Of a stretch of 64,000 nucleotides of DNA, positions 17,747 through 24,658 are shown piece by piece. The DNA lies in contig JAGWMZ010000004.1 in the NCBI GenBank assembly GCA_028871475.1, positions 62,001 through 126,000 of the forward strand, given 5' to 3'. The position numbers and the translations under genes were made by a program. The notes beneath the pieces are model-generated. The model had not been told where the DNA came from. It ran no database searches and worked only from the letters and a program-made list of their open reading frames with translations. The stretch's first letter is position 1. Every line of letters starts with the position of its first letter. This stretch comes from Sphingomonadales bacterium (GTDB taxonomy: Bacteria; Pseudomonadota; Alphaproteobacteria; Sphingomonadales; Sphingomonadaceae).

Positions 17747-19459
17747 ATGGAAACTATCATCTACGCGCGATTTTCGACCCTTGAGCAACGGCGAGGCGAC
17801 AGCCTTCGACGCCAGTTGGAAGACTGCAATGCTTACGCAGCTGCGCAAGGTTGGTCAGTGATTACCGAGTTGGTTGACCGGGGCAGGTCCGCATTTTCAG
17901 CCGCGAATCGCGCGGCGGGATCGGCTCTGGGGAAGTTCGAGCGTGAGGTTCATGATGGCCTCCACGAAGGGCAATGCCTACTTGTTGAACGGTTGGATCG
18001 AATTTCACGTGAGGAGCCCAAAGAGGTTTTTCAATGGCTGCTCCGAATGACGGGGTGCGGACTCACGATTGCCACCGTCGATGGCAATCGACGTTACACG
18101 TCAGCGGACCTCGATTTCCAAGACATCATCGAGATCGTTTTGAAGGCCAAGGTCGCACACGAGGAGAGCGAAAAAAAGTCACAACGCCTTGCGGCAAAAT
18201 GGAATCAAAAAAGGATCGCCGCCGAAGAAGGGGTGGCAATGACAGCCGCCTGTCCAGCTTGGTTGCGAATTGACAAGACGACCGGCAAATATGTTGCGAT
18301 TCCTCACAAGGCAGAAATCATTCGCAAGATATTCCTCATGGCATCACATGGCACTGGAACACATTCCATCGCCTCGATCCTCAACGAAGGAAATGTCGAA
18401 CATCTTGGTCGCGGTAAAACTGGATGGCGGCATTCCTATATCAAGAATATCGTCAGCAACGCGGCTGTAATTGGCGTTCACCAGCATCATCAGAAGACAG
18501 CAACTGGCCGGGTTCCGCTGGGCGATCCCATTGAGGGATACTATCCCGCCATCATTGAGCACGATCTTTGGGAGAAAGTGCAATTGATCCGTGCGGGGCG
18601 AGCGACAAAGGGCCGGGCAGGGCAAGGCATGACGAATTTGCTCAGTGGCATCGTGAAATGCGGTGAATGCGGATCGACTGTCACAATTGTATCCAGCACG
18701 ATTGCAGGATCACAGCGCATGCGGCGAGGACGGTTGATCACCGAGCCTAGAGATATGCGTTATCTCGGCTGCGAATTGAGAAGGCGAAACAGGAATGCCT
18801 GTTCGGTGAGTAGTCGAGTCAATTATGGTAAGCTCGAAAGCATACTCCTCGATACTATCCTTTCCAAGGCCCTCAATGATAAACATTTTGCGGTTCCACG
18901 AGATATGGTGAAATTTGAAAAGGCGGCCAATGCCCGGCGTCGAGAGATCGATGATCTCAAACGAAATTTGGCCGTTGTAAATCGGACTCTTGAAGAGGAC
19001 GAATTGGAAGGCCTTCCGATTGATCTGGAAAGAAGGGAACGCAGGAGAGATTTGCTCCGCCAAATTCCGATCGCAGAGGCAGTGCTGGCGGAAGCAGAGA
19101 AAGAACTTATCATCGCGCAGGGACAGGTTTCGCCTCAGGATCACATTAAACGAGTAGAGGAAGTGAGAAGCGGGATTGATAGCAATGATCCCGATATCAG
19201 ATTGACCGCTCGAAAGAAGGTCAATGACGCACTTAAAGGTATTATAACTACCGCGTGGTTGGAGAAGGATGGCACTTTGTTTTTTGCCCTTGCGGGTGGT
19301 GCATGGAATGTTGCCATCCGAGGTGGAGAAGTCGTTGAAGTCGCAGATGGCCCATTGACCGCGATGAAAGCGGGAGATGCGGGAATGTTGCGTGGGATAG
19401 CGGGGGGGAGCACTTTGATAGAAAGCCAAATCGCTCAGATTATCGCTGACGGTGCCTGA
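17747..19459 (+). CDS. Large serine recombinase (integrase)
   Basis: A 570-aa recombinase. The N-terminal resolvase domain has the catalytic serine at residue 10 in YARFS and the ERLDRISRE segment near 81-89. A recombinase domain follows, then a zinc ribbon with Cys 305, 308, 342 and 352 (KCGECGS, GCEL, ACS), then a long charged, coiled-coil-prone C-terminal region. The gene starts 20 bp inside the attL arm, the usual place for the integrase of such elements. I use ATG 17747; a GTG at 17738 is in frame. No Shine-Dalgarno or promoter fits between attL and the gene, so expression may depend on the circular form. Confidence 0.93.
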   Translation: METIIYARFSTLEQRRGDSLRRQLEDCNAYAAAQGWSVITELVDRGRSAFSAANRAAGSALGKFEREVHDGLHEGQCLLVERLDRISREEPKEVFQWLLRMTGCGLTIATVDGNRRYTSADLDFQDIIEIVLKAKVAHEESEKKSQRLAAKWNQKRIAAEEGVAMTAACPAWLRIDKTTGKYVAIPHKAEIIRKIFLMASHGTGTHSIASILNEGNVEHLGRGKTGWRHSYIKNIVSNAAVIGVHQHHQKTATGRVPLGDPIEGYYPAIIEHDLWEKVQLIRAGRATKGRAGQGMTNLLSGIVKCGECGSTVTIVSSTIAGSQRMRRGRLITEPRDMRYLGCELRRRNRNACSVSSRVNYGKLESILLDTILSKALNDKHFAVPRDMVKFEKAANARRREIDDLKRNLAVVNRTLEEDELEGLPIDLERRERRRDLLRQIPIAEAVLAEAEKELIIAQGQVSPQDHIKRVEEVRSGIDSNDPDIRLTARKKVNDALKGIITTAWLEKDGTLFFALAGGAWNVAIRGGEVVEVADGPLTAMKAGDAGMLRGIAGGSTLIESQIAQIIADGA

Positions 19460-19515
19460 ACGACCACAGGTCGGACCATTTGGTTCATTAATACCAGAAG
19501 TTACATAAATATGGC

Positions 19516-20226
19516 ATGAAACAAAATTCATACACACATTCCGGAAAAACGATTTTACCGGATGGCGAGATCAGTGATGATTTGCGGTTTCGCTTCCAGT
19601 TTTGTGGTATTGCATGCCGCTTCCCTTCAACCCGAGGCTTCTATGGTTGCGGGGCCCTTGCATGCCGTCGATGCAATCGGCGGCTGCAAAAACGGTTTTA
19701 TCAAGAAGCCATGGGGCTCTTTGCTCATCACCCTGCGAGCATGCTGCGCATTATTGATGTGCAAATAGGTCGGATCATTTTGCTGGAAGCCCTAGGGGGT
19801 GTCATCAGGCGCTTCAAGAACAATCTCCGCTGTCTAGTAGCTAGATTCCGGCGCGCGCGCGCTGCTGGCTCTCGGATCGAAATTTTCGGCATGTGCGATA
19901 TCGTTGCATTGCCGGATGGCGGCTGGGACGTGGTCGCGAAAATGATTTTCCACTTCCCGAGCGGTGGGGGCGAAGCCGCGCTCGTCTTGATGCTTCAAAA
20001 GAAGTGGCGGGGGACAAGGGTGCGTCCCGCAGGGCCGATCACAAACGAAATCATTTCAATGTGGCCGACATTGGCCGGTGGGATTGATCTTCTCGATACG
20101 ATCAATGGCCTGAGAAACTGCCAGATTCTGCGGGTTCATGTCCGCCCCCGCCGGAGTGGCGCAAATGAAGCAGCCATATCGCGGCATGACGAATGGCGGG
20201 ATTCGCCTATGCCATTTATTTTTTAA
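19516..20226 (+). CDS. Unknown basic protein with Cys cluster (element cargo)
   Basis: A 236-aa protein I do not recognise. A Cys-rich N-terminal segment (FCGIAC, then YGCGALACRRC, about residues 29-53) resembles a zinc-binding knuckle. It is followed by an Arg-rich region and a region with short hydrophobic strands. Basic composition and a zinc-like cluster suggest nucleic-acid binding, possibly a replication or regulatory protein, but no HUH, primase or helicase motif was seen. It lies 56 bp after the integrase gene on the same strand. The start codon is uncertain, as no good ribosome binding site precedes ATG 19516. Confidence 0.55.
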   Translation: MKQNSYTHSGKTILPDGEISDDLRFRFQFCGIACRFPSTRGFYGCGALACRRCNRRLQKRFYQEAMGLFAHHPASMLRIIDVQIGRIILLEALGGVIRRFKNNLRCLVARFRRARAAGSRIEIFGMCDIVALPDGGWDVVAKMIFHFPSGGGEAALVLMLQKKWRGTRVRPAGPITNEIISMWPTLAGGIDLLDTINGLRNCQILRVHVRPRRSGANEAAISRHDEWRDSPMPFIF

Positions 20227-20243
20227 TATAAGGAATTAAAACT

Positions 20244-20651
20244 ATGAATATGCGCGAAATTATGAATTTGATTGAGAGTGCAATCGATAGCAATCCTAAA
20301 AGGCCGCCTTGCCAATTTGGAGCAATCCCGCAGGGACCAGAAGGCCCCTGTACCAGCACCATCAAGCCTCACAAAACACAAAAATCCGTAACCAAGCCTC
20401 AGGGGCCGACGCCCACGAAGACGCTCGGCGAAAACGCTGTCGATGCCGCTGAGGCTGTATTGGCAAGCGCTGAAAAGAGGCAGGCTCAGGCCGATTACAA
20501 TGCCTCTGTCCAGAAGATAAACTCCTCGAATTGTGAGAACAAAGGGGAAAAACTTGCTAAGGCCAATGAAAAAATGAAGAAAAAGGTTGTCAGTGCGGAT
20601 AATACTATTTCCGCATCATTCGAGCGCAGACACAACGGAGGTAGGTCATGA
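20244..20651 (+). CDS. Unknown 135-aa protein (element cargo)
   Basis: Not recognised. AAGGAA lies 8-9 nt before ATG 20244, supporting a real gene. The N-terminus has a short helix, then a Pro/Thr/Lys-rich linker (about 33-60). A helical, Ala/Lys/Glu-rich segment follows (ENAVDAAEAVLASAEKRQAQ, then KANEKMKKK), likely coiled coil. The stop overlaps the start of the next gene (ATGA), so the two are coupled. Codon use is AT-rich compared with the chromosome. Confidence 0.6.
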   Translation: MNMREIMNLIESAIDSNPKRPPCQFGAIPQGPEGPCTSTIKPHKTQKSVTKPQGPTPTKTLGENAVDAAEAVLASAEKRQAQADYNASVQKINSSNCENKGEKLAKANEKMKKKVVSADNTISASFERRHNGGRS

Positions 20652-20896
20652 ATCAGGATGAATTTGATGCCCTATATGATCAATATTCCGATTTGATAGT
20701 TGTCGACCCATCCCGAGGTGGGAGTTTTGACATCGATGATCTGAATAGATTTTGCAAATATAACAGAATTGACTGCGATATTATATCTGGACTAAAATAC
20801 TCGGAAACTATTTTCTGTTTTCACTCATATCCAGATGCACAAAGATTCAAAAATTATCAGTCGAAATGTCAAAATTTCTACAGTGTTAATTTTTAA
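20648..20896 (+). CDS. Unknown 82-aa protein (element cargo)
   Basis: Not recognised. A strong ribosome binding site, GGAGGT, lies 6 nt before ATG 20648, inside the end of the upstream gene. The N-terminal half is acidic (NQDEFDALYDQYSD, FDIDDLN), and the C-terminal half has aromatic residues and three cysteines. The coupled arrangement with the basic/helical 135-aa protein could suit partner proteins, but no family supports a toxin-antitoxin or anti-defence call. Confidence 0.6.
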   Translation: MNQDEFDALYDQYSDLIVVDPSRGGSFDIDDLNRFCKYNRIDCDIISGLKYSETIFCFHSYPDAQRFKNYQSKCQNFYSVNF

Positions 20897-20927
20897 TCTG
20901 ACACTGTTTTCATCGCCCATTTCCTCG

Positions 20928-20954
20928 AAATTGAATGACTTCGTCATCCAATTT
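20928..20954. repeat. Stem-loop I in the element gap
   Basis: AAATTGAATGAC (20928-20939) pairs with GTCATCCAATTT (20943-20954) around TTC, with one A-C mismatch. It begins 31 nt after the stop of the 82-aa gene, so it could also act as its 3' structure. Confidence 0.7.
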
Positions 20955-20972
20955 CTTCAGAAAGGGCTCGAG

Positions 20973-21043
20973 ACTTGATTGCTTTCCCTCCGAAAATGCT
21001 CTCGCCACAGGCGAAAGCATTTCCATCGTGAAATCAATCAAGT
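20973..21043. repeat. Stem-loop II, 71-nt nested palindrome
   Basis: The outer arms ACTTGATTGCTTTC (20973-20986) and GAAATCAATCAAGT (21030-21043) pair with one mismatch. The inner arms GAAAATGCTCTCGCC (20992-21006) and GGCGAAAGCATTTCC (21010-21024) pair with one or two mismatches around ACA. The whole stretch can fold as one long hairpin or extrude as a cruciform. Confidence 0.75.
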
Positions 21044-21102
21044 CAGTTTTCCTACTCATTCATTGGAATTTGTATTCGTCAACATCCTGTAAGCAGGTCA
21101 AT

Positions 21103-21160
21103 ACCTCTACCCCCCCCGCCTCAAAATGCATCTAAAGCATCTCAAGGCAGGGGGGGAGGT
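21103..21160. repeat. Stem-loop III with C8/G7 tracts
   Basis: The left arm ACCTCTA followed by eight C then GCCT (21103-21121) pairs, with a small bulge, with AGGCA, seven G and AGGT (21145-21160). Homopolymer tracts of this length are unusual in the window and may vary in length. Confidence 0.65.
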
Positions 21161-21650
21161 TAATTATCATCCTGTGAAGTTTTGACAATTGTTGGTGTAT
21201 GGATTACGCATCTTATTGCGAGCAGGTGGTCTTCCTTTACCCTGCAAATTAGTCCAGTCTCCCCAGCGTATATCAACAATGTTCTTGAATGGTCGATTCT
21301 CGCAACTATTAGTTGATCGCTAAGACGGTCTCAGCCACTTATGTGGCCGAACACCCGGTTCGATACACTTGTTAACACTAATCAATACCGGGCGGAGGTT
21401 GACAGCAAGTCATTGCCTCCTCTTTTGATCGCGCCTCTTGGTAAACCGGCAGCGCTCGTCCCGGTCGGTCCCCATCCCTCATGGTCCCCACACCAGCCCC
21501 TGCATGAAACCCCGAGGGGTGGCGCCTACCATGGTTGTCCGTTTTTGACCGGGCCAGTCTCTGAATGCCCTTGGAGTATCAAGAGTATTTATACATCGTG
21601 ATGAAAAATGTCAAAATAATATGCGAATTTGTATTATATTATCGCAGTAA

Positions 21651-22232
21651 TCATTTCATGCATCTCTTGACAGTAGTCTCTCCAATACTGAAATGCCGTG
21701 CTGTATCGCGGATGGATGCGCCATTCGCTGCACGCCACGTCTTGACTGCTGCCGCATCGACCTGCACCGGGCGCCCCAGAGACAACTTCCCCTTGTGCGT
21801 GCGCCCCGTCGCGGCGAGCGCTTCTCGAGCGGCTTTCCTCCCAGATTCACAACGTGAAACGATTCGCTCGCGCTCCATTTCCGAAACTTGCGCGAGAACC
21901 GCCAAAACAATTTGCCCGGCCCCACTGGTGATCTCGCCCAACCCACGGACAAACACTCGAACTCCTCGCTCCATGAGGATTTTGACGTTCTGCTGAACGT
22001 CGATTGCGTCACGCCCGAGCCGTGATACGTCGAACACGTGAATCTCATCGTTGTGATCTCGCACATATGCCAGCATCGCGGCAAAGCCCGGCCTTTTAGC
22101 TGCCAGCACTGCACCAGAAATGGCCTCGTCGATGAACTCCTTATCAAACGGGCCTGTGTCTGACATGGCCGCGCGCTGGGCATCCACGGATTGAGATACG
22201 GACGAACACCTCAGGTAGAGCAGACGGGCCAT
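21651..22232 (-). CDS. Small serine recombinase (resolvase/invertase type)
   Basis: A 193-aa protein with the resolvase domain: YLRCSS with the likely catalytic Ser10, VFDVSRLGRDAIDV near residue 68, and EMERERIVSRCESGRKAA. It ends with a C-terminal helix-turn-helix (IRDTARHFSIGETTVKR). Its size fits a resolvase or DNA invertase rather than the integrase. It is transcribed toward the structured gap, and inverted repeats lie directly upstream (22252-22309). It may resolve multimers, invert a segment, or be a remnant of a nested transposon; no transposase was found. Confidence 0.85.
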   Translation of the reverse strand: MARLLYLRCSSVSQSVDAQRAAMSDTGPFDKEFIDEAISGAVLAAKRPGFAAMLAYVRDHNDEIHVFDVSRLGRDAIDVQQNVKILMERGVRVFVRGLGEITSGAGQIVLAVLAQVSEMERERIVSRCESGRKAAREALAATGRTHKGKLSLGRPVQVDAAAVKTWRAANGASIRDTARHFSIGETTVKRCMK

Positions 22233-22251
22233 TCTTTTATCACCATTCAGT

Positions 22252-22309
22252 CCATAAGATACATGTTAGTTATGGGCCATAGTCCGTAATGTCAAATGCT
22301 ATCTTATGG
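22252..22309. promoter_or_regulatory. Inverted CCATAAGATA sites upstream of the small recombinase
   Basis: CCATAAGATA (22252-22261) and its exact inverse TATCTTATGG (22300-22309) flank a central TATGG-G-CCATA dyad (22271-22281). With the outer bases the arms match at 12 of 13 positions. The layout fits paired recombinase binding sites (a res or crossover site) or an autoregulatory operator. It lies between the recombinase gene and the divergent DUF4062-type gene. Confidence 0.5.
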
Positions 22310-22460
22310 GCTAGACTGGGGGGTTTTAATAGCGCCATCCGTATCCTACAACTTGTGGACCAGACACTTGATTTAAGGGGGGGTGACGCTCGACGGCGGA
22401 GTGGGCTTCAATTAGGCCAACTGCGGATTTGAATTTTTTCGGCACGATAGGGAATAGATC

Positions 22461-23234
22461 ATGTCATTCAATGCGACGGTTCTAAAAATCTTGATTGCCA
22501 GTCCCGGCGACGTTGATGAAGAGCGACAGGCCATTCCCGAGGTTATCGCGCGGTGGAACAATTCTCATTCCGAAACCACTAAAGTCGTATTGCTTCCTGT
22601 GAAATGGGAAACTCATTCGGCGCCGCTTATGGGAGATCGTGCGCAAGGCGTCATCAATGACCAAATGGTCACGACTTGCGACATGGCAATCGGCGTATTT
22701 TGGACGAGGTTGGGGTCCCCAACCGGAGCTAGTGAAAGTGGAACGGCTGAGGAAATTGAGTGGTTTATAAAAAACTCAAAGCCTGTGATGCTTTATTTCT
22801 CGTCAAGAAACATTGACCCCAGCAAATTGGATATAGATCAATATAAATCTCTAAAAGATTTTGAAAAGAAGATGCAGAAAATAGGTCTGACTGGTTCTTA
22901 CACCAGTTTGATCGATTTTAAGGAACAGTTGCTCAATCAGCTTTCCATCAATGTTCGTAATCTTATGAGCGGAACTCCATCCTCTCCGCCGACCGCGAAG
23001 GAGGTCCGCGAAAAAGTAAAGTCGATTGTCGAGATTGCTAAGGCTGGGAAGGTTTATATGGAGGATTATGCCAAAGAAGGGCAGGTCAAATCTTTCATAG
23101 TCAAGGGTGATACGAAGCCGATCAAGGACGCATTGAAAGAGCTTGGTGGTCGTTACAATGGCTCCCTCGGGGGGTGGGTGTTTCCTAAGTCGAAGGAAAT
23201 TGAAATTGCTGAGTTTTTAAAAAGGACGTCTTGA
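22461..23234 (+). CDS. DUF4062/TIR-like protein with extra C-terminal domain, candidate defence effector
   Basis: A 257-aa protein. Residues about 8-115 carry the pattern of DUF4062/TIR-like domains: LKILIASPGDVDEERQAI, a conserved Trp at the end of the first helix, DMAIGVFWTRLGSPTG, and SGTAEEIEWF with a candidate catalytic Glu. Relatives occur in predicted anti-phage NTPases and stand-alone effectors, where TIR-type domains attack NAD or nucleotides. The C-terminal part (about 208-254) has GDTKPIKDALKELGGRYNG, then LGGWVFP, which looks like a small fold seen in mobile-element proteins (DUF5710-like); this is my inference. It is preceded by GGGA 7 nt before the ATG, and a terminator follows. 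It stands alone on its strand. Confidence 0.7.
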   Translation: MSFNATVLKILIASPGDVDEERQAIPEVIARWNNSHSETTKVVLLPVKWETHSAPLMGDRAQGVINDQMVTTCDMAIGVFWTRLGSPTGASESGTAEEIEWFIKNSKPVMLYFSSRNIDPSKLDIDQYKSLKDFEKKMQKIGLTGSYTSLIDFKEQLLNQLSINVRNLMSGTPSSPPTAKEVREKVKSIVEIAKAGKVYMEDYAKEGQVKSFIVKGDTKPIKDALKELGGRYNGSLGGWVFPKSKEIEIAEFLKRTS

Positions 23235-23294
23235 CAACGTGAGACTTGTTAGGTCGCTAAGGGGTAACACCCATTAGTGGCATTAATATGGATA

Positions 23295-23331
23295 AATGCC
23301 CACGCCCCTTTCGAGCCGTGGGCATTGTTTT
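23295..23331. terminator. Bidirectional terminator between DUF4062-type gene and vapD
   Basis: AATGCCCACG (23295-23304) pairs perfectly with CGTGGGCATT (23317-23326), followed by GTTTTG on the plus strand. The other side is AT-rich too. It ends both convergent genes (stops 23234 and 23333). Confidence 0.85.
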
Positions 23332-23332
23332 G

Positions 23333-23629
23333 CTAGGCCACTTCGCCTTGGTCGAAGCGCAATTCTCGCGGAACTACGGATAGCAAATCGTCATTTTCAT
23401 CAATGCGAAGCATTCGCATATCTCTGACGACTTCCCAGAACCATGAGAACTTTCGATTAATTTCTAGAACTGCCCGAAAACAATGTGAAGCCTGAGTTTC
23501 AGGAGTTCCATAAAAAACCGAGCCTTGTTGACGACTAAACCCATGTTGAGCAAGCACGCGGGCGATTTTTTCGTACGCGCCATGTCGCAGGGCGGCTTCA
23601 GCATTAAGGTCATACGCGATTGCGTACAC
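23333..23629 (-). CDS. VapD-like protein (Cas2-related ribonuclease family)
   Basis: A 98-aa protein matching virulence-associated protein D. The N-terminal beta strand YAIAYDLN holds the family Asp, followed by ARVLAQHGFSRQQGSVFYG and WFWEVVRDMRMLRIDENDDL. VapD proteins are Cas2-fold proteins, and some are mRNA interferases acting as toxins. The frame is open further upstream, but GTG 23629 has GAGGAA 7 nt before it and coincides with the family N-terminus, so I use it. No antitoxin gene is adjacent. A 12-bp palindrome lies upstream. Confidence 0.85.
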   Translation of the reverse strand: MYAIAYDLNAEAALRHGAYEKIARVLAQHGFSRQQGSVFYGTPETQASHCFRAVLEINRKFSWFWEVVRDMRMLRIDENDDLLSVVPRELRFDQGEVA

Positions 23630-23712
23630 GCGGTTATTCCTCGTGTAGGATACCGAGGGCACCTTACTCCCTCTACGCATCGAGGTGACGGCCATACGAA
23701 CCCTCTCGGAAA

Positions 23713-23724
23713 GCGTTTAAACGC
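23713..23724. promoter_or_regulatory. 12-bp palindrome upstream of vapD
   Basis: GCGTTTAAACGC is a perfect palindrome 84 bp upstream of the vapD GTG. It is an operator candidate for the promoter of vapD, possibly bound by an element-encoded DNA-binding protein. Confidence 0.4.
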
Positions 23725-23758
23725 AAACCGACTAGACGGATCGGGTGGATTTTGCTAG

Positions 23759-23799
23759 TCAGCTTGCACCTTCAAGTCAAAACTGAAGGCACAAGCTGA
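23759..23799. terminator. Hairpin between the HARE-HTH-like gene and vapD
   Basis: TCAGCTTGCACCTTCA (23759-23774) pairs with TGAAGGCACAAGCTGA (23784-23799), except for two central mismatches. It lies 69 nt after the stop of the upstream gene and may end its transcript. No T run follows. Confidence 0.45.
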
Positions 23800-23867
23800 C
23801 AGATTAACGACTGGTTAAGAAGGCGGCTTGCCACATGGGATACTCTCTTTCTGCGACAGGCTGCACG

Positions 23868-24455
23868 TTAGAGTTTAAAACCATGGAACGGTGATGTTGG
23901 CGCATCTCCTGTTCCGGCGTCTGGCCCGCCAAGCATGACTTCAAAGTCATCTGGCGGGTCATTCTCATTATGGGATGCATGCGAGGTATTTTCGTCCTGC
24001 ATCTCCCTATATTCTTCTATTTCTCGATATTCGTCGGAAAGTGTCCAACCCTTTCGCCCATTTGGCTTAAGGTCAATGCTTCGTGCCAACAGTGCAGAAA
24101 TGGCGTTCACCTTGTCGGCACCCCGAACATCGATGCCTTGCTTCTCGACAAGTCTAACCATTTCTCGCGAAGTGATCGGCCCTTCCTGATAGTTGGCACA
24201 CTCTCGAATGGCAGCGCCGACCACAGCCCGTCCATAAGCGCTGAACCTATCAAGTGTCATTTTTTCACGGGATTTACCATTGCCGTCCTGCTCCCCGTTG
24301 TTAGGTTTGGGCAGCACAGCGCGATGGACATGTGAAACGGTGTGGGTGATATCTTTCGTATCGCCGTAAGCGCGCAAGATCATCCGCACTGCTTCCAGCT
24401 TCTGCGTCAGATCGGCTTCTTCACGCCGCAATTTCTCGATGACATCCGAATCCAT
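23868..24455 (-). CDS. HARE-HTH-like winged-helix protein with coiled coil
   Basis: A 195-aa protein. The N-terminus (about 4-28) is a charged coiled coil (IEKLRREEADLTQKLEAVR), then a Gly/Asn/Lys-rich linker. Residues 72-140 resemble a HARE-HTH winged helix: GPITSREMVRLVEKQGIDV, NAISALLARS and GRKGWTLS. The C-terminal 50 residues are acidic and disordered. HARE-HTH domains occur in chromatin proteins and bacterial restriction or modification systems and are thought to sense DNA state; here it could regulate the element or assist defence. The domain call is by pattern only. Confidence 0.6.
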   Translation of the reverse strand: MDSDVIEKLRREEADLTQKLEAVRMILRAYGDTKDITHTVSHVHRAVLPKPNNGEQDGNGKSREKMTLDRFSAYGRAVVGAAIRECANYQEGPITSREMVRLVEKQGIDVRGADKVNAISALLARSIDLKPNGRKGWTLSDEYREIEEYREMQDENTSHASHNENDPPDDFEVMLGGPDAGTGDAPTSPFHGFKL

Positions 24456-24519
24456 AACGTCGTCTCGCGATTGATGCGCAGGTCATAGCACGCCGCAAAT
24501 GGAATGGGAAGGGTGACTC

Positions 24520-24561
24520 GTGTGGATTACGAATTGTGCGGCTGACATCATGTGTGGATTA
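24520..24561. promoter_or_regulatory. Direct repeats upstream of the replacement arfB
   Basis: GTGTGGATTA occurs at 24520-24529 and again at 24552-24561, 32 bp apart (three helical turns), about 100 bp before the arfB start. A related GTATGGATTACG occurs near 21198. Possible binding sites for an element regulator in the promoter region. Confidence 0.35.
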
Positions 24562-24658
24562 GGCTGCGATAGGGAGGTCTCGATTTTTCGCACGCAACCC
24601 GCTAAAAAGCCGGTCTATGCGGTCGCAAGCGACTTCACGCGATGCCGAAGAGGAAAGT

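Larger units (their letters stand above)
20897..21650. other. 754-bp gap in the element: structured, non-coding
   Basis: No convincing gene. Two short open frames (66 and 86 codons) lack family similarity and good starts. The left half holds a series of strong stem-loops (listed separately). Further right are CAACTA-T-TAGTTG at 21303-21315, GCCAC-TTAT-GTGGC near 21334-21347, and CCCCGAGGGG near 21511. The region may be an origin, a structured RNA or a regulatory array. Confidence 0.5.

Noticed and set aside
17374..17760. The 128-codon frame at the left end of the element as an intact gene
   Set aside because: Only codons up to 17694 belong to ArfB. The upstream codons are element DNA, the GGQ motif is missing, and the native start lies at 25206.
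20244..21160. A retron or other reverse-transcriptase system explaining the structured DNA
   Set aside because: No reverse transcriptase motif (such as YADD) occurs in any frame of the element.
20935..21601. Two small open frames (66 and 86 codons) in the element gap
   Set aside because: They lack ribosome binding sites and family similarity, and the first runs straight through the strong stem-loops, so the structure explains the region better.
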